Source of the DNA: Choanephora cucurbitarum
Taxonomy: Eukaryota > Mucoromycota > Mucoromycetes > Mucorales > Choanephoraceae
Assembly: GCA_025331435.1 (NCBI GenBank)
Contig: JAIWNI010000035.1
Location: forward strand, 186,001 to 250,000
Reading direction: 5' to 3'
DNA length: 64,000 nucleotides
Position 1 is the first letter of the stretch; every line of letters starts with the position of its first letter. The notes under the pieces were generated by a model. It did no database searches, was not told the DNA's origin, and saw only the letters and a program-made list of their open reading frames with translations. This document shows positions 32,901 through 44,323 of this stretch, in pieces. Position numbers and translations under genes: made by a program.

Positions 32901-35900
32901 AAGGCGTGGCCGGTACATGGAATGAGTTGACGGTAAACGTTAATCACATGGCCACTAATCTGACCAACCAAGTACGTTCTATAGCTGAGGTGACAAAAGC
33001 CGTAGCTCTTGGTGATTTGTCCAAAAAGATTGAAGTCGAGTCTGGTGGTGAAATCCTGGATTTGAAAAACATCGTGAATAACATGGTGGATCAGTTGAGA
33101 GTGTTCGCTTCAGAGGTCACGAGAGTGTCAAAGGAAGTCGGTACAGAGGGTAAGCTTGGCGGTCAAGCTATGGTTCCCAACGTTGCTGGTACTTGGTTCG
33201 AGCTTACTGACAATGTAAACATCATGGCTGCCAACTTGACCAACCAAGTGCGATCGATTGCTGAAGTGACAAAGGCTGTAGCTTTAGGTGACTTATCCAA
33301 AAAGATCGAAGTTGAGTCCGGCGGTGAAATCCTAGACTTGAAGAACATTGTCAACAACATGGTGGATCAGTTGCGTATTTTTGCTTCCGAAGTAACAAGA
33401 GTGTCAAAGGAAGTGGGTACTGATGGTAAACTAGGCGGTCAGGCCCGCGTTCCTAATGTTGCGGGTACATGGTATGAGCTTACAAGTAACGTTAATATCA
33501 TGGCTGCCAACCTTACGACCCAAGTACGATCCATCGCTGAAGTAACGAAGGCTGTAGCCCTTGGCGACCTTTCGAAGAAAATTGAAGTTGAGTCTGGTGG
33601 TGAAATCTTAGATCTACAAAACATTGTCAATAACATGGTGGACCAGCTCAATGTCTTTGCATCTGAAGTATCTCGTGTTGCCAGAGAAGTAGGTACAGAA
33701 GGCAAGTTAGGTGGGCAAGCTGTTGTGCAGGGCGTAGCCGGTACATGGAACGAGTTAACAGATAACGTCAACACCATGGCTGCTAATCTTACGACCCAGG
33801 TACGATCTATCGCACAAGTGACAAAGGCTGTCGCCAATGGTGACTTGTCAAAGAAGATTGAGGTACAGACGAACGGTGAGATTCTTGACTTGAAGGACAC
33901 GGTGAATGACATGGTGGACCAACTGCGAGTGTTTGCTGCCGAAGTCACAAGAGTAGCTAAAGAAGTAGGAACAGAAGGCAAATTGGGCGGTCAAGCCAAG
34001 GTCGAAGGTGTTGCCGGTACCTGGATGGATCTTACAGACAATGTCAATACAATGGCTGCTAATTTGACGACGCAAGTAAGATCTATTGCGCAAGTAACAA
34101 AGGCTGTGGCTTTGGGCGACTTGTCAAAGAAGATCGAGGTCGAGTCTGGTGGTGAGATCTTAGAGCTTAAGGATATCGTAAACAACATGGTGGATCAACT
34201 GAGAGTGTTCGCTTCAGAGGTCACGAGAGTGTCAAAGGAAGTCGGTACAGAGGGTAAGCTTGGCGGTCAAGCTATGGTTCCCAACGTTGCTGGTACTTGG
34301 TTCGAGCTTACTGACAATGTAAACATCATGGCTGCCAACTTGACCAACCAAGTGCGATCGATTGCTGAAGTAACCAAGGCCGTTGCTCTTGGCGATTTGT
34401 CAAAGAAGATCGAAGTGGAATCTGGTGGTGAAATCTTGGACCTCAAAGTAACCGTCAATTCTATGGTAGACCAGCTGCGTATATTTGCCTCCGAAGTAAC
34501 TCGTGTAGCTAGAGAAGTAGGTACAGAAGGTAAGCTTGGTGGACAAGCTACCGTTGAAGGCGTTGCTGGTACATGGAACGAGTTGACCGACAATGTCAAC
34601 ACCATGGCTGCCAACTTAACTACACAAGTGCGTTCAATTGCACAAGTGACAAAGGCTGTCGCCAATGGTGACTTGTCAAAGAAGATTGAGGTACAGACGA
34701 ACGGTGAGATTCTTGACTTGAAGGACACGGTGAATGACATGGTGGACCAACTGCGAGTGTTTGCTGCCGAAGTCACAAGAGTAGCTAAAGAAGTAGGAAC
34801 AGAAGGCAAATTGGGCGGTCAAGCCAAGGTCGAAGGTGTTGCCGGTACCTGGATGGATCTTACAGACAATGTCAATACAATGGCTGCTAATTTGACGACG
34901 CAAGTAAGATCTATTGCGCAAGTAACAAAGGCTGTGGCTTTGGGCGACTTGTCAAAGAAGATCGAGGTCGAGTCTGGTGGTGAGATCTTAGAGCTTAAGG
35001 ATATCGTAAACAACATGGTGGATCAGTTGCGTATCTTTGCCTCTGAAGTCACGAGAGTGTCGAAGGAAGTCGGTACAGAGGGCAAACTAGGTGGTCAAGC
35101 TGTCGTACAAGGCGTGGCCGGTACATGGATGGATTTGACAGATAACGTAAACCAGATGGCTGCCAATTTGACTAATCAAGTGCGTTCAATTGCTGAAGTG
35201 ACAAAGGCTGTTGCTAGAGGTGACTTGTCAAAGAAGATCGAGGTCGAGTCTGGTGGTGAAATCCTGGATTTGAAAAATATCGTGAATAACATGGTGGACC
35301 AGTTGAACGTATTTGCTGCAGAAGTCACAAGAGTAGCCAAAGAAGTAGGCACGGAAGGCAAGCTTGGTGGACAGGCTCGTGTTCCAAATGTCGATGGTAC
35401 CTGGAAGGATTTGACGGATAATGTCAACACTATGGCCACCAACTTGACCAACCAAGTACGATCCATCGCTGAAGTAACGAAGGCTGTAGCCCTTGGCGAC
35501 CTTTCGAAGAAAATTGAAGTTGAATCCGGAGGTGAAATCCTGGATTTGAAGAACATTGTCAATAACATGGTGGACCAGCTCAATGTCTTTGCATCTGAAG
35601 TATCTCGTGTTGCCAGAGAAGTAGGTACAGAAGGCAAGTTAGGTGGGCAAGCTGTTGTGCAGGGCGTAGCCGGTACATGGAACGAGTTGACCGACAATGT
35701 CAACACCATGGCTGCCAACTTAACTACACAAGTGCGTTCAATTGCACAAGTGACAAAGGCTGTCGCCAATGGCGATCTGTCCAAGAAAATTGAAGTGCAG
35801 ACGAATGGTGAAATTTTAGAGCTGAAAGATACAGTTAATGATATGGTGGACCAATTAAACGTGTTTGCTTCAGAAGTTACTCGTGTTGCAAAAGAAGTAG

Positions 35901-38900
35901 GTACTGAGGGCAAGCTAGGTGGCCAAGCCAAGGTTGAAGGTGTTGCTGGTACCTGGATGGACCTTACAGACAATGTCAATACAATGGCTGCCAATCTTAC
36001 AACTCAGGTGCGTTCAATTGCACAAGTAACAAAAGCGGTAGCTCTTGGTGATTTGTCAAAGAAGATCGAAGTCGAGTCTGGTGGTGAGATCTTAGAGCTT
36101 AAGGATATTGTCAATGGCATGGTGGATCAGTTGCGTATCTTTGCCTCTGAAGTCACGAGAGTGTCGAAGGAAGTCGGTACAGAGGGCAAACTAGGTGGTC
36201 AAGCTGTCGTACAAGGCGTGGCCGGTACATGGATGGATTTGACAGATAACGTAAACCAGATGGCTGCCAATTTGACTAATCAAGTGCGTTCAATTGCTGA
36301 AGTGACAAAAGCCGTTGCCAATGGCGACCTGTCCAAGAAAATTGAAGTGGAATCCGGCGGTGAAATTTTAGAACTCAAGAATATCGTGAATAACATGGTG
36401 GACCAGTTGAATGTGTTTGCCTCTGAAGTCACAAGAGTGTCGAAGGAAGTCGGTACAGAGGGCAAACTAGGTGGTCAAGCTGTTGTACAAGGCGTTGCTG
36501 GTACTTGGAACGAATTGACTGACAATGTAAACATCATGGCAGCCAACTTGACTAATCAAGTGCGTTCTATTGCCGAGGTGACAAAAGCTGTTGCTAACGG
36601 TGATCTATCAAAAAAGATTCACGTTGAAACACGAGGTGAAATTCTTGATTTGAAGATTACTGTAAACGACATGGTTGACCAGCTTCGAGAGTTCTCATCT
36701 GAGGTTACTCGAGTCGCTCGTGAAGTCGGTACTGATGGTGCATTAGGTGGTCAAGCTAACGTACAAGGAGTTGCTGGAACTTGGAAAGACTTGACTGATA
36801 ATGTCAACACAATGGCTACAAACTTAACAACACAGGTCAGATCCATTGCTGTGGTCACAAAAGCTGTTGCAAAAGGTGATTTATCAAAAAAGATTGAAGT
36901 CGAGACACGTGGTGAAATCCGTGAGCTAAAGTTAGTACAATTTGATATCCAACTACATTACTGTTTATTGACCATAAATCTATAGAGAGACGGTGAATGA
37001 CATGGTGGACCAATTACGAGTCTTTGCAGCAGAAGTCACGAGAGTAGCCAGAGAAGTTGGTACTGAGGGTATACTTGGTGGACAAGCTACTATTGTGGGT
37101 GTCGATGGAACTTGGAAAGATTTGACTGATAATGTCAACCTGATGGCAAGTAACTTGACAGACCAACTTCGTGCAATTGCCGCTGTCTGTAAGGCTGTTG
37201 CTCAAGGAGACCTTAGCAAGAAGATCGAAGTAGAAGTACACGGCGAAATTGCTGAATTGAAAAACACAATCAATACAATGGTAGACCAGCTTAGTTCATT
37301 CGCTTCCGAAGTAACAAGAGTCGCTAAAGAAGTAGGAACGGAGGGTAAGCTTGGCGTTCAGGCTCAAGTAGAAGATATTGAGGGTTTGTGGCGTGACATT
37401 ACAAGCAATGTCAACACTATGGCTTCAAACTTGACTACTCAAGTACGTGCTTTTGCTCAAATTTCAGCTGCTGCTACCGAAAACGATTTCTCTCGTCTTA
37501 TTACTGTTGAAGCATCTGGTGAAATGGATTCATTGAAAACCAAGATTAATCAAATGGTAGGCTCCCTTCGTGACGCAATTCAGAAGAACAGACTTGCCAG
37601 AGAGGCTGCTGAATTGGCCAACCGATCTAAGAGTGAGTTCTTAGCCAACATGAGTCACGAAATCCGAACACCTATGAATGGTATCATTGGTATGACTACC
37701 CTTACTCTTGAAACTGAATTGACTAGACAACAGAGAGAAAACTTGATGATTGTTTCAAGTTTGGCTAACAGCTTGCTCACTATCATTGACGATATCTTGG
37801 ATATTTCAAAGATTGAAGCTGGTCGTATGACAATCGAGTCCATTCCATTCTCCCTTCGTTCTGCTGTCTTTAGTGTTCTCAAGACACTTGCTGTTAAAGC
37901 AAACCAAAAGAAGCTTGATCTTATTTACCATGTTGACCAATCTATTCCTGACCAGTTGATTGGTGATCCTCTACGTCTTCGCCAAGTCATTACTAATCTC
38001 ATAGGTAATGCTGTCAAGTTCACTACTCAAGGTGAAGTTGTTCTTCGTACCCGATCTGTCAGAATGCAGGATGGAACCGTTGTATTAGAATTCTGTGTTA
38101 GCGATACTGGTATTGGTATTCAAGAAGACAAACTGAATGTAATCTTTGACACCTTCTGTCAAGCTGATGGTAGTACTACGTAAGTAACTCCTTTTTTTCA
38201 TTCCAAACAAAATCTAATTTCTTTGAATTCTACATATAGCCGTGAATACGGTGGTACTGGTCTTGGTTTATCGATTTCTCGACACCTAGTTCAACTGATG
38301 GGTGGTGATTTATGGGTTGAGTCCAAATACGGTAGAGGATCTGAATTCTATTTCACTGTCAGCCTGCTTCGTTACAATCTTGACGACAAGGAAATCAAAG
38401 ACAAGATGCACAGATTCCGTAACAGACGAGTTTTATTCTTGGATAGCATGAACGATCAGACAGGCGCTTTGAACAAGATCAGTATGTTGGGTCTGAAGCC
38501 TTATCGTGTTGGAAGCATTGAAGAAGCTGCAGCTGTTTCAATTGCCAATTCAAGTAAAGTGAAGCATGCTCCTTTCTTTGACACTGTCATCATTGACAAG
38601 ATGGCGTTTGCTGAAAAGATCAGAGAGATTGTTCCACTACGCTATACTCCTATTGTCTTAATAGCTCCTGAAGCACATCTTCTCAACATGAAGCTATGCA
38701 TTGACCTTGGCATCACAGGCTATGCAAACTCCCCCTCAAACCTTGCCGATATGTTTGCAGTGCTCCTACCAGCCTTAGAAAGTCACGCAGCGCTGCCAAG
38801 TGATGCATCAAAGACTGTTCCATTAGAAATCCTTTTAGCTGAAGACAACGACGTCAACCAAAAGCTTGCTGTTCGTATACTAGAGAAATTCGGACATCAT

Positions 38901-39303
38901 GTTAAGGTCGTCGCTAATGGTAAATTAGCTGTTGAAGCTTTTGAATCTCAAGAGTTTGATTTGATTTTGATGGATGTGCAAATGCCTGTCATGGGTGGTT
39001 TTGAAGCTACGCAAAAGATTAGAGAAATTGAACATAGCATGAACAACAAGTCTCATATACCAATCATTGCTTTGACTGCCCATGCTATGATTGGTGATAG
39101 AGAAAAATGCTTACAAGCTGGCATGGTAAGCAATCAATTTTACTTCTCACTCATATTTGTTTGCTAATTCTTTTTTCTGTTAGGATGAATATGTCACCAA
39201 ACCACTTAGATTCCCCGAGCTCATTGCAGCTATAAAGAAATTTGCTCCCCAGTCAGCGCATATGATGGAAGGAAAGCCCAAGCCATCCTTATTAAAGAAA
39301 TAG
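29975..39303 (+). CDS. NIK1: Group III hybrid histidine kinase (Nik1/Os-1 type) with 23 HAMP units
   Basis: Eight exons: 29975..30569, 30630..31238, 31302..31585, 31642..31908, 31982..36930, 36986..38179, 38240..39125 and 39184..39303, giving 2,967 residues. Order: disordered N-terminus (1-260); tandem 92-residue HAMP units (about 262-2427); HisKA dimerisation helix with phospho-acceptor His2459 in [14 protein letters not shown]; HATPase with [20 protein letters not shown] and GGTGLGL; receiver domain with Asp2878 in [12 protein letters not shown]. No transmembrane segment is seen, so it is cytoplasmic. Family members act upstream of the HOG osmotic MAPK pathway and are the targets of fludioxonil and dicarboximides. 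Known members are about 1,100-1,300 residues with roughly five to seven repeats, so this one is more than twice as long, all of the excess being in the array. All domain signature residues are intact, so it is probably functional. Only the receiver of this hybrid protein is encoded; a separate phosphotransfer protein would be needed. Confidence 0.95.
30818..37560 (+). repeat. Array of 23 tandem 92-aa (276-bp) HAMP units
   Basis: Each unit carries (F/S)-E-V-x-R-V-x-x-E-V-G-(T/V)-E-G-K-L-G-G-Q-A, then G-T-W-x-(D/E)-L-T-x-N-V-N, N-L-T-x-Q-V-R-x-I-A, and G-D-L-S-K-K-I with G-E-I-L-(D/E)-L-K. I count one diverged unit in exon 2, one each in exons 3 and 4, 18 in exon 5 and two in exon 6. The edge units (first and last) differ most; the central ones are nearly identical. 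HAMP chains transmit conformational signals to the kinase core. Confidence 0.92.
32708..36309 (+). repeat. Exact duplicated blocks inside the HAMP array
   Basis: By eye, identical pairs are: 33812..34197 with 34640..35025 (386 bp, spacing 828); 35014..35205 with 36118..36309 (192 bp, spacing 1104); 33096..33267 with 34200..34371 (172 bp, spacing 1104); 32708..32853 with 32984..33129 (146 bp, spacing 276); and 33620..33756 with 35552..35688 (137 bp, spacing 1932). Every spacing is a whole multiple of 276. Confidence 0.9.
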
Positions 39304-41091
39304 CCATCTGATAGAATATCTTTGGTATATCTAATTATCTATAATAAAATGTAATACTAGAATATCCCTTATTGTCTTAACCATTGATTTCGAGCGCATT
39401 TGAAAGACTTATGCATCACAGGCAGACGAAAATATATTTGTTGGGTTTGTGTTGACTTCATAGCCAACTTTTCTTAGATAGAATATTACAGGAATGCAAA
39501 AGATGTACTCTTTTCTGCTAAGATAAATCTTTATTAGATTCTCTGAAAACATCATTCTTTATGTGTCTTGTCTTACGACTTAAGGTAGCTAAAAATACAA
39601 TGACATACGTTGACTTCTGGTAATTCTTATTAGCAATGGAAAAAGAAACGTTGGCACCATGGTTCTCAATTGATCCACACTTTGCCCAAGCCAATTTGCA
39701 TTTTAGAGTCTGAATAACCATATCAATGCAATCAATTAACAGATGAAGCTTTGCGTTGGATTACAGAATACGAAAGCACATAGGATTTTTTTGGCTTCAT
39801 CATAATCGACAGAAGCTTCAAGCTTATCAATAACTGATGAGGATATCAAATACGCGCAAGGCTTGTCCTAAAAATACGCTTTGTAGAGTTGATGGCTATC
39901 CATTCCAATATAATCTTTAACGTGTAGAGAAGCTACGAAAAACTCGCTTTCATTTTATCAAGCTACAGTGGCAATCATACTTCCTTTTTACAGAGAATAG
40001 AAACCCTCACTTTATTTACAGGCATTGATAAAAAATGAAGGCCTGTGCAAATATAGACAGAAGCGAATAATTGTACTTGTTAAGCTTAAGAGATATACAT
40101 GTGCAATCAACTAAAATAGTCATAATCGAAAAGTCTTGAGGGGGCAGCACATGCACTATTTATTGACGGTAGAAGCTATGGCTATATTTCAACCATCCAA
40201 AGGTGTGTCCATTTTAGTGAAGCATGGGAGCTTGGAAAGCTCAGTTTTTAGGCACGGGTATGTGTCACAAAGGAACACAACGTATCCTAAGTCTGTTTTT
40301 TACACTGAAAAATTAAGTCATTCTTTCAGAATTTTATGGGCTCAAAAGCATCTACTTGTAATGACCGTGTATCTTGAATCTGACAAAAAAACAGGCGCAA
40401 TTTAAAACATTCACTTCCTACGCGAGCTAGTGCTTATGGATTTACCTACCACAAAGTTTTGGGCGTTTTTAGTCCCACTCGTTAACAACAAACAATTATT
40501 CCTGCCTTGTTGGTTATTTTTTGCCGTAGTCTCTTTGAGAAGAAACACCTTTGGGCTAGTCGCCAATGACGTACATGCATCTTTTGAGTAACCTGTTAAA
40601 TAACTTTTTTCAGTTTTATATTCATTTCTTCATCATCCCTATCTTTGAAGAAGTACGGATCTTTCCTAAACGAGTCTCCAAAGAAACAAAAAGAAACAAA
40701 AAGAAACAAAAAGAAAAAACGCTAAACACTTTTTCTTTGCTATCTCTTTTATATATATCTTGTAGCCTTTAGTCGATCTACTCTCTCAGTCTCTAATTTC
40801 CATAAGCACATTTAAAGTTTATGTCGTCAAGTCAAAAATCTATTTTTGAAAGCTAAGTAGGTTGAAGGAGCTTTCTCTTTTTAAATGAGCGCAAAAAAAA
40901 CCAACTTAAAATATCGAGATACATTTCCTTTGGAGAGCTAAACTATGGAGATGTGATATACCTTCGGAAACTGGGATTTAATCGCGTACCTTGAAAATTT
41001 GCAATCACACAAAATTAAATAAAATCTTTTTTTCTTCTGATTCTTTTTACCCCTTTATACCAACTGTATACCATTATTTATAGAAAGCGAA
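39304..41091. other. Intergenic between the two signalling kinases
   Basis: Holds a decayed coding stretch (listed separately), a 10-bp AAAGAAACAA-type repeat at about 40678-40716, and upstream sequence of the OSR1-like kinase. A plus-strand ORF at 40136..40405 is unrecognised and probably not a gene. Confidence 0.4.
39518..39960 (-). pseudogene. Decayed coding sequence, unrecognised family
   Basis: Reading down the minus strand from about 39.92 kb gives VKDYIGMDSHQLYKAYF, a stop, then SSSVIDKLEASVDYDEAKK and ILCAFVFCNPTQSF, then a stop and frame change. It continues as CKLAWAKCGSIENHGANVSF and STYVIVFLATLSRKTRHIKN to a stop at 39518. The pieces look protein-like but are interrupted, and no splice sites rescue them. 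Likely a relic of a dispersed element or dead gene. No family recognised. Confidence 0.35.
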
Positions 41092-43870
41092 ATGGAGCGT
41101 GTTGAGAGCATTCATTCGATAGATGAAAGCAAGAATCAAAAATCAAGTTCGATCTCACACGGTCATCATCCCAGAAAATCTATAAGTGGCATAGATATTT
41201 TGAGCAATTTGAAGATCATGACGAATAACATTAGCAGTAACAACAGTGTCTTTGACAGCAGTATACCTGCCTCCCCTGTGCCATCACATTTAGTAGAGTA
41301 TCAGTTTAGTCAAATTGATGACTATGAGTTGAAGGAAGCCATAGGTGAGTCATTTATAGCTTTTAATTTTGAAGACCAGTGTAACCTAACAAGTCTGTTT
41401 CTAGGTTACGGTTCTTCTGCCATTGTGTATAAAGCCATATATAAACCTTTAAACAAGAATATGGCATTAAAAATAATTGATCTGGACAAATTTGAGCGAA
41501 ACCAAATAGACGAACTTCGAGTAAAGTATCGGACACACATATACACACTGAAGCATGCACACGCGGAAGCAAAAAAAGAAAGAAAAAGAAAAAAGGAGAA
41601 AGAAATTTAACGGACCTTTAACTTCTATAGCGTGAAACAGCATTGATGGCATTGTCTAAACATCCAAATGTATTGCGTGTATATGGATCGTTTGTAAACG
41701 GATCTAAGCTATATATTGTTACACCTTATCTATCTGGAGGTTCTTGTTTAGATATAATGAAAACGAGTTACCCCGACGGTTTTGACGAATTGACTATTGC
41801 TACTATTCTTAAACAGACTCTGGAAGCTTTAATCTATTTACACAAAAATGGGCATATTCATCGTGATGTAAAAGCGGGCAATTTATTGATGGATGAAGAT
41901 GGTACTGTCATGTTAGCTGATTTCGGTGTTTCATCGTCCTTGATGGAAACAGGTGAAAGAGGCATGCGAAAGACCTTTGTAGGAACAGTAAGTCATGAAT
42001 CTTTGTATAAATAGCTATATTGGTGCTAACGACTACTCATTAAAAAATAAAATAAAAGCCATGCTGGATGGCTCCTGAAGTTATGGAACAAGAAGAATAT
42101 GACTACAAAGCTGATATTTGGAGCTTTGGAATAACCGCTATTGAGCTAGCTACTGGCCATGCTCCTTTTGCTAAATATCCACCAATGAAGGTATACTGTT
42201 TAGCTGTGGTTTCATGATATCAACAAGGTCTTAATTTTATATCTTTCTAGGTTCTTATGATGACCCTCTCAAATGAACCACCTACATTGGATCGTGAGAA
42301 TGCAACTCATAAGTACTCTAAAGCCTTTAAAGAGATGATTGATATTTGTCTCAACAAAGATCCACAAAGAAGACCAACAGCAGAAAAGTTAATACAACAT
42401 CCTTTCTTTAAGCAGGCTAAAAAGAAGGACTATCTTATCAAGGCAATCCTTTCTGATTTACCTCCTCTTGAACAAAGACCTCGAAAAAAGATACCCCAAA
42501 AACAAGTGACAATTACAAAGACTGACGAATGGGATTTTGATGATGACAATGACGACGATGATAATAATAATAGTGCAGAAGAAGAGCTGCTTAATCCTAA
42601 CCAACTGATGCCAAACCAATCAAATGGCTCACACAGCCGCTCCATATCTCATGACAGTAGCAACATGAACAATAATAAACCAAGGTTAACAACAAAACGG
42701 CACATCTCCTTTGGGGATGTTGTAGTGCGTAACAACAGTTCCATACATCCAGCAGATCCAATATTGAATGCTTCTTCTGCTTCTTTGCCACCTTCGCTTA
42801 ACCAAGCAAACACTATGCCACCTGCCAGAAAATCACGCTTTGTCATTGAGGAGACAACAATACCGAGAGAGCCAGAAAGTGGTCAGTCAACATCAATTCG
42901 TTCTTTGAGTCCAATGCCGACAGAAGATGAGCATACTCAGCACAGTACAGTAGATACATCAGGCGAAATTATGAAAGGACGCTTTTATGTAAATCAACCA
43001 TCTAAATCTACAACTGTACTGGAATCATCTAACGTAGAAGATGAGGAGCAACAGCAGCAAACGCAACAACAACAGCAACAACAACAGTTACATAAGACCT
43101 CCAGCCAAGATCATCTCAATTCTCAAGGTACCAACGACCGCAAGTCCCGTTTTGAGATACAAATGAATAGTAACAACCTACCCATTCTTTATCAGCCTGT
43201 TCCTCTCTCACGCGACGGCTCAAATTATTCATCTTCTTCTAACAAAACTACATCTATTGTAGAGAAAAAGAGTCCTAATACAGAATTACTAACTACAGAA
43301 AACGTTGCACTTTTGACAGAATCATCGCGAAAGATTGGTCGATTTGAATTGACAGGCGGATCAACCACAACTAGCAATTCATCATCTATTGCAGATGTAA
43401 CTCCACGAGGTAGCTTTTCATCAAATTACTTACTGGATCAAGAGAAAATGTCGCAGAATCAACAGACACAAGAAAACAATACGTTCCATAGTCATACACC
43501 TCCCAATGTTCATCCCCAATATCAATTGGAGGAATTAATACGCATGAATGAAATGCAGAGAGTCATGTTACAAGAGTTAGGAACAAATCTGAAGAAAAAC
43601 ATGCCCCAGTCATTTTCTAATAACACTCTTAATCATCAAAGCGATCATTATTTTGATTCTCATTCAAGGTTTGTATTTTATCTAAAATAGACTGTTCTAT
43701 GGCTCATAGTGTTTTATAGTTCTATGTCAATCAATGACGATCTATCGTCTACTGTCGAACATTTAGACAAATTAGTTCATCAGACATTGTTTGAAAATGC
43801 AAGACTACAAAAGGAAAACGAACTTCTTAGAAAAGAATTGCGAGAGCTAAAATTGACTGAAAAGAAATAA
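41092..43870 (+). CDS. OSR1/SPAK (Fray)-like Ste20-family protein kinase
   Basis: Six exons: 41092..41344, 41405..41520, 41631..41987, 42059..42190, 42251..43668 and 43720..43870, giving 808 residues. The kinase domain spans about 79-345: glycine loop [17 protein letters not shown] with Lys107, [10 protein letters not shown] with Asp202, LADFGVSSS with Asp220, and activation loop [18 protein letters not shown], in which Thr238 matches the WNK-phosphorylated Thr185 of OSR1. The following [20 protein letters not shown] and KYPPMKV are diagnostic of OSR1/SPAK. The long tail is Ser/Asn/Gln-rich with an acidic stretch and polyGln, and ends in a coiled coil ([16 protein letters not shown]). The animal CCT docking domain is not evident. 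The tail carries four R-F-x-(V/I/L) motifs. In animals the family controls cell volume and cation-chloride cotransport; its fungal role is unclear. Confidence 0.9.
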
Positions 43871-44323
43871 AATCCTAATTATTTCAGAGATGTAGTTAGA
43901 CTAGCACTAATAGAGTTTGGACAAAGGCTAATTGCCTATTAACTTATCTTGTTGTTGATTGTAACAAGGATTATATAAAGCTAGATTATATCGATGAATT
44001 TAGCAGTTGACGATAGAAAGCTATAGTTCATAGGACTTCAAATATCCTTGTATTATGTCACCCTCCAAGTATAAATTATACAATGTATTTGAGCTCTTCT
44101 TCTTCTGCTACTACTGCTTTCTTTAAGACACCAGGACTCATAGAAAAGAAAGCAATGAGAGTAAGGCTTCTCATTCTGAACAAAATCAACGTTTTCTTCA
44201 GTTCATTTAGTCTTGCTGCATTAGGATACATTGTCCTGTGTCACGTGAAATCGTATATGATCTAAAGTCAGCATTTGCGTTCATGCGCCCTTATCTTCTT
44301 TCTTTTTCACTTTTTGTGTTTTC
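43871..44323. other. Short intergenic region
   Basis: Downstream of the OSR1-like kinase and upstream of the BTB gene; AT-rich, with a TATA-like TATAAATTATA near 44071. No gene seen. Confidence 0.4.

Noticed and set aside
30818..37560. Regular repeats that could be taken for a CRISPR-like or satellite array
   Set aside because: The 276-bp units are fully in frame, encode HAMP domains and contain no spacer structure.
32263..37882. Many minus-strand ORFs (60-270 codons) across the histidine kinase gene
   Set aside because: They repeat with the 276-bp period, share the same Ser/Thr/Pro-rich composition and lie exactly opposite the conserved HAMP codons, so they are shadows of the coding strand.
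42430..42846. Minus-strand ORFs opposite the OSR1-like kinase tail
   Set aside because: Ser/Leu-rich reflections of Asp/Asn-rich coding sequence; no start context or splice support.
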